Positions 54,061-61,208 of a stretch of 64,000 nucleotides of DNA are shown here, one piece after another (the first letter of the stretch is position 1; each line of letters opens with the position of its first letter). Both the position numbers and the translations under genes were made by a program. The notes under the pieces are model-generated. The model made no database searches, was not told where the DNA came from, and saw only the letters and a program-made list of their open reading frames with translations. The DNA comes from Bacteroidota bacterium (GTDB taxonomy: Bacteria; Bacteroidota; Bacteroidia; Chitinophagales; JADIYW01): the NCBI GenBank assembly GCA_963169645.1, contig CAUJCO010000006.1, forward strand, positions 1 through 64,000, written 5' to 3'.

Positions 54061-55698
54061 ATGCAATTCATCGAAACCTTAAAATTGAAATTAGAGGATA
54101 CAACCCTTACTGCTATTGAACGTATTAATAGTTTAATTAGGTTGTCTGCCGAAAGCATGCAACTAAACAAAGAAGAGGCATTGCAATACAACAAACAAGC
54201 GGATGAACTCAGCGTTACATTACCCGAAAATAGCATAGAACATGGGTTGATTTTAAATAATTACGGCGTATATTATTATCTCGTCAATTTGAATGAGTTG
54301 GCATTAGAAAAATTTATTGCAGCCGATAAAATTTTATCGCAAAGTGAAAATATCGAACATCATATTTTATCAAAAGCGGATATCGCACTGATATATACAC
54401 GAACCGAACAATACCAACAAACGTTAGATATTTATTTAAAAATTGAGCAAGAAATAAAAGATATACCAATAAGCATTCGTCATGCTCAAATTTATATTAA
54501 CATAGATGCAGCGTACGTGTATCTAAAAGATTATGAAAACGCATTGCGTTATTCGTTAAAAGCATTAGAAATTACGCTGCGCGAAAATCATCATTTCGGA
54601 AAATGTATCAGCTATGTCAATTCGGGCGGAAATTATTTGCAGTTAGGTAATATCGAAAAGGCAAAAGAATTTATAGATACAGCTTATCAATTAAGTTCAG
54701 AACATCAAATAGAAAGTTTAAAATGTAGTATTCACCAAAAATATGCGGAGTATTACGCAAAAACACACGCATATGACAAAGCAGTGGAAAATGGACTTAA
54801 AGCTATGCAATTTGCAGAAGCACAAAAATCGGAAGAGCAAATGATGTTTGTTTGTGGACGATTAATTGAGTTTTATGAATTACATGGCGATTATAAATCG
54901 GCGTTGCAAATGTCGAAGAAATATACAGAAATGAAACAGACTGCATTAGCGCGCGATAAAATGAATGTAATTAACTCGCTCCAATTGCAATACCATACCG
55001 AAAAAAAAGAATTAGAATTAAGCGAGCTAAAAATTAAACAACAACAATTAGAAATTGAAAAACGAGATAGTGAATTAGCCGCTCTGAAAGCACAAATGAA
55101 TCCGCATTTTATTTTCAATGCCTTAAATTCAATACAGGAATTGTATATGATTGGCGATAAAAATATTGCCAATGAACAAATGGGAAATTTCGCGGCACTT
55201 ACCCGTAAAATATTAGATGTTTCGGGTAAACATAAAATTGAATTAAACGAAGAAATTGAAATATTAACCAAGTATTTAGAGTTGGAGAAAATGAGATTTG
55301 AAGATGATTTTGCTTATACCATTTCCGTTTCGGATGCGTTAGATGCTGATTATATTCAATTGCCACCAATGCTGATTCAACCGTATGTGGAAAATTCAAT
55401 CAAACATGGTTTGTTGCATAAAAAAGATAAAAAGAATGTATCTATTTTTTTTGATGTAAATGAAGCGGAAACAGTCTTGTATTGTATTATTGAAGATAAT
55501 GGAATTGGCAGAATGGCATCTGCAGAAATAAATAAAAACCGAAGTGCAACACATCAATCTTTTTCGACATCGGCAACTGAAAAAAGATTACAATTATTAA
55601 ATGCACACACACAAGATACGACGGTGGTTTACGAAGATAAATACGATGCATTAAATGCTCCATTAGGCACCAAAGTTCATGTAACTATTGCGTTGTAA
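54061..55698 (+). CDS. LytS-type sensor histidine kinase with N-terminal TPRs, no evident TM segment
   Basis: MNPHFIFNALNSIQELYMIGDKNIANEQMGNFAALTRKILDVSGKHKIELNEEIEILTKYLELEKMRF; PPMLIQPYVENSIKHGLLHK; N-terminal TPR-like repeats. Confidence 0.9.
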   Translation: MQFIETLKLKLEDTTLTAIERINSLIRLSAESMQLNKEEALQYNKQADELSVTLPENSIEHGLILNNYGVYYYLVNLNELALEKFIAADKILSQSENIEHHILSKADIALIYTRTEQYQQTLDIYLKIEQEIKDIPISIRHAQIYINIDAAYVYLKDYENALRYSLKALEITLRENHHFGKCISYVNSGGNYLQLGNIEKAKEFIDTAYQLSSEHQIESLKCSIHQKYAEYYAKTHAYDKAVENGLKAMQFAEAQKSEEQMMFVCGRLIEFYELHGDYKSALQMSKKYTEMKQTALARDKMNVINSLQLQYHTEKKELELSELKIKQQQLEIEKRDSELAALKAQMNPHFIFNALNSIQELYMIGDKNIANEQMGNFAALTRKILDVSGKHKIELNEEIEILTKYLELEKMRFEDDFAYTISVSDALDADYIQLPPMLIQPYVENSIKHGLLHKKDKKNVSIFFDVNEAETVLYCIIEDNGIGRMASAEINKNRSATHQSFSTSATEKRLQLLNAHTQDTTVVYEDKYDALNAPLGTKVHVTIAL

Positions 55699-55710
55699 TT
55701 TAAAAAAAAA

Positions 55711-55732
55711 TAGCAGCGATTTATCGCTGCTA
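55711..55732 (+). terminator. Hairpin downstream of the kinase gene
   Basis: TAGCAGCGAT-TT-ATCGCTGCTA. Confidence 0.65.
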
Positions 55733-55761
55733 CAATATTAATTTTATAAATAAAATAGAAA

Positions 55762-56136
55762 TTATTTCATACAATAATCTACCACAACAGATTTGGTTAT
55801 TTGAGACGATTTTCCATTTTTTGATGCAGTTAATTTTATATCATATACTTGAAAACATTCAGATATTCTATGTGTTTTCTTTGGAGTTTCTACTTTTATT
55901 GCATAACTTTTTGTCGGATTTTTTTCTGTGCTGGTAGTTCCATCACCAAAATCCCAAGCGTATGTATCAACATCTGTTGATGTGTTGGTAAATGTTAATT
56001 CTTGACTCACATGAATACTGTCATTCGGGCCAAAATCAAAACCGGCTACAGGTGGATTTGCATCTTTAGTGCAGGAAGCGAAGAATACGGTAACAATAGC
56101 TGCTACAAATGCGAAGAGTTGGAATGTTTTTTTCAT
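55762..56136 (-). CDS. PKD-domain lipoprotein
   Basis: Lipobox VTVFFASCTKD; TNTSTDVDTYAWDFGDGTTSTEKNPTKSY. Confidence 0.85.
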   Translation of the reverse strand: MKKTFQLFAFVAAIVTVFFASCTKDANPPVAGFDFGPNDSIHVSQELTFTNTSTDVDTYAWDFGDGTTSTEKNPTKSYAIKVETPKKTHRISECFQVYDIKLTASKNGKSSQITKSVVVDYCMK

Positions 56137-56304
56137 TTTTTTTATTGTTTTAATTGTGATTAATTTGATAGTGCAAATATCACTAAGTGAATATTCAGAT
56201 TATTGACCAACTTCACAAACTGTTGATTTCAATTCATAAATGGTAAGAATATTATAAAACCTGTAAAAAAACTTTTACGAACTTAGATTTTAATATAAAT
56301 AGAT

Positions 56305-56508
56305 AACCCGTTGTGCGGTTAAAGGATAAGGTTTTCAGGATACAAAACCGTATAATGTGTTTTTAATATTTTTAGAACACAGATAACACGAATTTTATCG
56401 ATTTGACGGATTTTTTTAATTAATGATATTCCCACTTTCGTGGGAATGACATTAAATTTCTGCATAACCTGTGTTGATTTATGTACATTCCAAACCGCAC
56501 AACAGGTT
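56305..56508. repeat. MITE-like 204-bp segment bounded by 16-bp inverted repeats and containing a REP hairpin
   Basis: AACCCGTTGTGCGGTT (56305-56320) versus AACCGCACAACAGGTT (56493-56508), 15/16 complementary; internal ATTCCCACTTTCGTGGGAAT. Confidence 0.55.
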
Positions 56509-56554
56509 AATTAGATACTAGTTTTATATCAAATTATGAATAATGATATAAAAA

Positions 56555-56576
56555 AGCGATGTCGTTTGACATCGCT
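56555..56576 (-). terminator. Terminator for the minus-strand 105-aa gene
   Basis: AGCGATGTC-gttt-GACATCGCT hairpin with T tract on the minus strand. Confidence 0.65.
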
Positions 56577-56655
56577 CCAAAAACAATCGTTTATGAAAAA
56601 AAAACAATTACTTTTTGTATAAAAAAACATGGTTTTTGCTAATGAATATTTGTGC

Positions 56656-56973
56656 TTATAGTTTGCTCAATAATTGCACTTTTCCATCCATTTCTGAAGA
56701 AGCAACGAGCAACAATGCTCCTTTTTTCCCTTTTTCATAAATATATAATTTGTCGCCTTCTTCCATTTTTATAGTGGTTACAATATTTTTTTGTAAACGA
56801 TATGTGCCGCCACTTCCGGCATTAATAACGGTTATTTCATCGTCGCCGTCATTTTTTAATTTGATTGAGATAGTGCTGCCACTATACAGAACTGTGTTTG
56901 TTTTTGCAATTATGGGTTGTACCGTGGTTGATAACAAGCAAGCTGTAATTGCTAAGGTTAAAATTTTTTTCAT
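56656..56973 (-). CDS. Small secreted protein of unknown function
   Basis: 105 aa; signal peptide MKKILTLAITACLLSTTVQPIIA. Confidence 0.6.
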   Translation of the reverse strand: MKKILTLAITACLLSTTVQPIIAKTNTVLYSGSTISIKLKNDGDDEITVINAGSGGTYRLQKNIVTTIKMEEGDKLYIYEKGKKGALLLVASSEMDGKVQLLSKL

Positions 56974-57119
56974 GTGAGTTTGATTTAGTAATAAATAAAT
57001 GTGGTGTAAAGTTCCAAATTCTACCGTTTTTTTGTTATTTGGATTTGTGAAACGTAGATTTTGATTTATGAGTGGTTGTTTTTTTATGGAAAATGATATC
57101 TTGCAAAAAAATCCTATGC

Positions 57120-57875
57120 ATGTATAAGGCCATAATTATTGATGATGAAGCAAAAGCACGCCGATTATTACAAACATTGATAGAAGAAAATTGCCCGGAA
57201 ATAGACATTGTAGCTATGGCAGAAGATGTGCCCAACGGAGTAAAGGCAATTCATCAATACCAACCGGATATAGTTTTTTCTGATATTGATATGCCAACCT
57301 ATAACGGATTTCAATTGTTGGATTTCGTAGATAAAATAAATTTTGAGTTGATTTATTGTACTGCACATAATGATTATGCCTTAAAAGCATTTGAAGTTTC
57401 TGCCGTTGGCTATTTAGTAAAACCTATCCAGATTTCGTTGTTGAAGGCTGCAGTAGAAAAAGCAGTACGCTTGATACAAACCAAAACACCCATTGCACAA
57501 CGCATTGATACATTAAAAGAGAATATAAAAGATAACGTGCTAAAAAAGATTGCACTTCCGGTAGCAGATGGTTTACAGTTTGTAGATGTAGCTGATATCA
57601 TCTATTTAGAAGCAGATGGTGCTTATACGAATGTTGTATTAAGTACTAATTCGAAATTACTAATTAGTAAGAAATTGAAAGATTTTGAGCATATCTTGTC
57701 TAATAATCCCATTTTTTTTAGAACACATCGTTCGTATGTCATTAATTTGGAGTATATAAAGCAATATATTAAATCAGATGGCGGAAGTGTACGAATGCAA
57801 AATAATGCTGAAATTCCGGTGGCAAGAGAACGAAAAGATAGTTTCCAGCAGGTGATAGAAAATATTAAGTTGTAA
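57120..57875 (+). CDS. LytTR-family response regulator
   Basis: MYKAIIIDDEAKARRLLQTLI; IVFSDIDMPTYNGFQLLDF; YLVKPIQ; LytTR IIYLEADGAYTNVVLS...FFRTHRSYVINLEYIKQY; start moved to 57120. Confidence 0.93.
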   Translation: MYKAIIIDDEAKARRLLQTLIEENCPEIDIVAMAEDVPNGVKAIHQYQPDIVFSDIDMPTYNGFQLLDFVDKINFELIYCTAHNDYALKAFEVSAVGYLVKPIQISLLKAAVEKAVRLIQTKTPIAQRIDTLKENIKDNVLKKIALPVADGLQFVDVADIIYLEADGAYTNVVLSTNSKLLISKKLKDFEHILSNNPIFFRTHRSYVINLEYIKQYIKSDGGSVRMQNNAEIPVARERKDSFQQVIENIKL

Positions 57876-57922
57876 AATTCAATGTTAGCGAATTATTAGA
57901 TTTAATAATTTTTAAAATACAC

Positions 57923-57952
57923 TTGCGGAAATAAAAAAAAACTGTATATTTG
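57923..57952 (+). promoter_or_regulatory. Bacteroidota-type promoter of tRNA-Asp (TTG-N19-TAnnTTTG)
   Basis: TTG 57923-57925, 19-nt spacer, TATATTTG 57945-57952. Confidence 0.8.
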
Positions 57953-57971
57953 CACTCGCTTTAAAAAGCAA

Positions 57972-58045
57972 GGTTCGGTAGTTCAGTTGGTTAGAATACG
58001 TGCCTGTCACGCACGGGGTCGCGGGTTCGAGTCCCGTCCGGACCG
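57972..58045 (+). tRNA. tRNA-Asp (anticodon GTC)
   Basis: Acceptor GGTTCGG/CCGGACC, anticodon loop CTGTCAC in CGTGC/GCACG stem, T arm GCGGG TTCGAGT CCCGT; CCA not encoded. Confidence 0.97.
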
Positions 58046-58060
58046 CTCAATGTGAGCCAA

Positions 58061-58097
58061 ACGTCTTGTAAATGAATAGTTTACAAGACGTTTTTCT
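58061..58097 (+). terminator. Terminator after tRNA-Asp
   Basis: Perfect 12-bp stem ACGTCTTGTAAA-tgaatag-TTTACAAGACGT followed by T-rich tract. Confidence 0.85.
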
Positions 58098-58100
58098 TTT

Positions 58101-58123
58101 TAGGTACAACATAGGTACAACAT
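58101..58123 (+). repeat. 11-bp tandem repeat TAGGTACAACA x2 next to tRNA
   Basis: TAGGTACAACATAGGTACAACAT at helical-turn spacing. Confidence 0.8.
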
Positions 58124-58125
58124 TT

Positions 58126-58617
58126 TCAGAAGCTACTTACGATGTTATATAAACCCCTATTTTGCATACGAGCAATATGATTTAATTGTTGATATTTAGA
58201 TAACTGTGTGCTGTAAAATTTGCTGTATGGTTTTGCATATCCATCACTAATCAGTTTCTCATTTATGCATGTTCCATCACTCAAAAAAACATACGCTAAA
58301 GTTCTGCTGAATAGATCAATCTCATTTTTAATTTCTGTTACAAAAGTAATTTCAGAATCGATTTGCAAAAGTTGATGCAAATAATTTTTTGATTGATAAC
58401 CTAACTCAATTAATAATTGACCTGGTAAATGTAGTTCTCTTTCGTCTTGTATTAATTTTCTACATCGTTTTATTTCAGGTGCGTCAATACCTAATAATCT
58501 AATTTCTATTTCTTTTTTGTTGAAAATATTATAACAAAATAATCCATCTCCATCCACCACTTTAGAAACTTTGTAGTGAGTAAATACATTTATTGGTTCT
58601 TTTGCATCAATATACAT
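58126..58617 (-). CDS. Thermonuclease (SNase) family protein
   Basis: KVVDGDGLFCYN...IEIRLLGIDAPEIKRCRK; SRTLAYVFLSDGTCINEKLISDGYAKPY. Confidence 0.9.
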   Translation of the reverse strand: MYIDAKEPINVFTHYKVSKVVDGDGLFCYNIFNKKEIEIRLLGIDAPEIKRCRKLIQDERELHLPGQLLIELGYQSKNYLHQLLQIDSEITFVTEIKNEIDLFSRTLAYVFLSDGTCINEKLISDGYAKPYSKFYSTQLSKYQQLNHIARMQNRGLYNIVSSF

Positions 58618-58710
58618 TACTATGCTTTTATAAATATTTGTACGTATCTAATTTATAAAATAATTTTACATTACAAAATTTATTTTTTAAACAATTAAAA
58701 ATTTATAATC

Positions 58711-59514
58711 ATGGCAAAACAAAAAGGACTCGTAAAATACACCGGAACATTAGGTGATGTACGACATTTTAAAATTAAAGGACAGCAAGGATACTTTGCT
58801 GGAATGGTTGGTGGTCCAACCGACACACAAGTAAAAACAGCACCTGAATTTAAACGAACACGTGAGAACATGAATGAGTTCGGCGGTTGTGCAAAAGCAG
58901 GTAAATCGGTTCGTGTGGCTTTATCTGAAGTATTAAACGGCATGACTGACCCACAAGCAACTGGTCGTTTAACTTCTATAATGAAAAAAATCAATTTAGA
59001 AGATGGCACAGAAGCTCGTGGTGTTCGTAAAGTTGAAATAAGTACACAAAGAACTTACTTGTACAATTTTGGATTTGATAAAAACGTTTCCTTCGCTGGT
59101 ATTGTTTATGTGCCTTACTCTGCTACGCATTCTGTAGATAGATTAACAGGAACGTTGACAACTGTTGCATCAAATCCAACTAATGCGCTGAATGCTCCAG
59201 CAGGTGCAACTCACTTTCGTTTTATAAACGCAATCGGTGTCATTTCTGATTTCGTGTATAACGATACAACTAAAACTTATGAGCCAAGTAATGCAGCATT
59301 AAATGAAATGAGTAACACTACTTATGGTGCATATATGCCTTTAAATGCTCCGTACGCAGGCGAAAATTTAGATGTTGAGTTGCCAGTAGGTACTGTTATG
59401 ACTGCGGATGTATCTGTGTTGCATTGTTTAGGTATTGAGTTCTTCCAAGAAGTAAACGGCAACTATTATAAGTTTTCTTCAGGCAACTGTTTAGTTATTG
59501 ATAACGTTTACTAA
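58711..59514 (+). CDS. Uncharacterised Bacteroidota protein, MA(K/R)QKG...TRENMNEFG family
   Basis: MAKQKGLVKYTGTLGDVRHFKIKGQQGYFAGMVGGPTDTQVKTAPEFKRTRENMNEFGGCAKAGKSVRVALSEVLNGMTDPQATGRLTSIMKKI; intact 267 aa. The N-terminal pattern recalls uncharacterised Bacteroidota proteins from memory. Confidence 0.8.
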   Translation: MAKQKGLVKYTGTLGDVRHFKIKGQQGYFAGMVGGPTDTQVKTAPEFKRTRENMNEFGGCAKAGKSVRVALSEVLNGMTDPQATGRLTSIMKKINLEDGTEARGVRKVEISTQRTYLYNFGFDKNVSFAGIVYVPYSATHSVDRLTGTLTTVASNPTNALNAPAGATHFRFINAIGVISDFVYNDTTKTYEPSNAALNEMSNTTYGAYMPLNAPYAGENLDVELPVGTVMTADVSVLHCLGIEFFQEVNGNYYKFSSGNCLVIDNVY

Positions 59515-59515
59515 A

Positions 59516-59662
59516 ATGAAAGTATCAACAACCATATTTAGACGTGCAAAAAGAGATGGACGAAATCCATCTACAGGAGCAAGAACAAAATCATCAGAAG
59601 AAAGAAAAAAAGAAGCTAAGAGCAAAAGACAAAAGATGAAAAATGAAAGTCCTAGTGATTAA
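59516..59662 (+). CDS. Micropeptide with HU/IHF-arm-like motif (48 aa), not in the ORF track
   Basis: MKVSTTIFRRAKRDGRNPSTGARTKSSEERKKEAKSKRQKMKNESPSD; starts 1 nt after the stop of the 267-aa gene. Confidence 0.6.
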   Translation: MKVSTTIFRRAKRDGRNPSTGARTKSSEERKKEAKSKRQKMKNESPSD

Positions 59663-59771
59663 TCATATTGCAAGACTAAGACGTGCTAAACGGAAAGGTC
59701 GTAATCCGTCAACAGGTGCAAAAATGAGCAGAGCCAAAAGAGCTGGTCGAAATCCCGCTACTGGTGCTTAG
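59643..59771 (+). CDS. Micropeptide with two HU/IHF-arm-like motifs (42 aa), not in the ORF track
   Basis: MKVLVINHIARLRRAKRKGRNPSTGAKMSRAKRAGRNPATGA; overlaps the previous micro-ORF by 20 nt in another frame. Confidence 0.6.
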   Translation: MKVLVINHIARLRRAKRKGRNPSTGAKMSRAKRAGRNPATGA

Positions 59772-59793
59772 TTAAGTTTTATCCAAAGTATTG

Positions 59794-59830
59794 AATCCTG
59801 CAAGTAAATGCAGGATTTTTTATTTTTTTA
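59794..59830 (+). terminator. Terminator closing the 58.7-59.8 kb transcription unit
   Basis: AATCCTGCA-agtaaa-TGCAGGATT followed by T-rich tract. Confidence 0.85.
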
Positions 59831-60392
59831 TCAATTTAATATACATAGTCGGTATTAGGTGCAAATATGTATGACTTATGTACGGCTTATGTATAACTTA
59901 CCTATGCTTAAAACAAAGCAACACCCACACACAAAACCAAAAGAAAACAAGAAAAAAAAGGACAAAAAAAAGAAAAAAGAAAGCCTTTTGCTCAAGTGGT
60001 GCAGCTTGGGATGTCAAGGTTTTTGGGAAAAAAATACTACCTCTTTTATCCATTAAGAATAAACTACAGATAAAAAGAGTGTGGAGATTTTTTTTACAAA
60101 ATGCATTTTAACCTTGCAGCCCAAAAGCGTTGGCTTTAGTAAGCCACTTATCTTTGCTTTATTTTTTATTTTTTGGGATATGTGGTGTGGTTCAACACAA
60201 CATAATAATTTGTAGGTTTATTTTTAGTGTATGGACAAATAGAATAGATAGACTAATTAGACTATGTTGACTTTTGCCAGATGCCTGTGGTTTGCACTAT
60301 GGGGCAAGGGTGAGAATGCATGGAATTGTAATATGGTTTTATTTATGACAAAAGATTAATGGAATGCAGGCGCACGCTTGCTTTACGTGGTG

Positions 60393-60761
60393 AGGTGGCT
60401 GATGGAATGAAGATGCGATGGAGTGTAGGGATCGGGAGCGGATGAAAGTAGCGAACGCCCGGAACGGAATGCATTGGAATGGAAGAAGCTACCGCAAGCA
60501 CTTTTGGTTTCCTTTTTGCAGAATGATGAGGTTATGTACTAACGGGCAAGTGTGTGACCGAATGGAATGAACAAAATAACAGGATGCATGGAGTGGATTG
60601 TGCAGATGCATTGAAGGGTTTGCTATTTTTTGTATCTTTTTAAAAACAAAAAATATAGTGTAGGTATGCATCTGCAAATACACGCAATGCAATAGCATAG
60701 CTTTTGTGAAATGGAATGAAGGAACACTCTTGCTTATGGTGCTAAGGTGGCTGATGGAATG
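60393..60761. repeat. Degenerate direct repeat pair in non-coding DNA
   Basis: AGGTGGCTGATGGAATG exact at 60393-60409 and 60745-60761, each followed by GGAATGGAA(t/g)AAGC.ACCGCAAG-like sequence. Confidence 0.65.
60602..60675. repeat. Nested inverted repeat
   Basis: GCAGATGCAT 60602-60611 / ATGCATCTGC 60666-60675 enclosing CTATTTTTTG 60623-60632 / CAAAAAATATAG 60647-60658. Confidence 0.7.
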
Positions 60762-60878
60762 GAGCTTTAGCGGAATGGAATAAGCGACCGCAAGGCACGC
60801 CAAAATGTAGGCTTTTAGCATTTATAAAAAACACCATTATAAAACTACATAATTTTTATAAATGATGCTGTGGTTTTG

Positions 60879-60984
60879 GCTACTTAACATAGTGTGCTTA
60901 TGTGACAGCCATTATCCGGCATGAAATGAGCGTAGGCATGGCTGTGCGTAGCGTACACATAAGACCACATTATGTTTAAGTAGC
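60879..60984. repeat. Long imperfect inverted repeat (cruciform/structured RNA candidate)
   Basis: GCTACTTAACATAGTGTGCTTATGTG (60879-60904) versus CACATAAGACCACATTATGTTTAAGTAGC (60956-60984); internal ACAGCCAT 60905-60912 / ATGGCTGT 60938-60945. Confidence 0.75.
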
Positions 60985-61208
60985 TTCAGACCATTTTTAT
61001 TGGCGTGATTTTTTGTTTGTTGTATAGCATGGCTTATTTATTTTTATTGCACACAATGACACAAAGCACGCAATCAATGCAATAATAAATGAATGTGCCA
61101 TATAGCGTAGGTACAAAAAGCATGACAATAAAAATGGCTGCAACACCACAGATGCAGTAAAGGGTAGGCTTTAGCGTGGTATACTGCATAAGCCTACATT
61201 TAGCATGG

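Noticed and set aside
59859-60111. Overlapping Lys-rich 65- and 77-aa ORFs after the micropeptide operon
   Set aside because: Lie after the terminator over an A-rich low-complexity run; no shared HU-arm motif or conserved start context.
60489-60821. 110-aa minus-strand ORF in the repeat-rich region
   Set aside because: Spans the inverted repeat and A/T tract; no recognisable protein motif; better explained as non-coding repeats.
58711-61200. Possible retron or diversity-generating retroelement around the non-coding region
   Set aside because: No reverse transcriptase ORF in any frame, and no template/variable repeat pair was recognised.
60240-61200. Integron attC-like sites
   Set aside because: No GTTRRRY/RYYYAAC core pair recognised in the inverted repeats and no integron integrase in the window.
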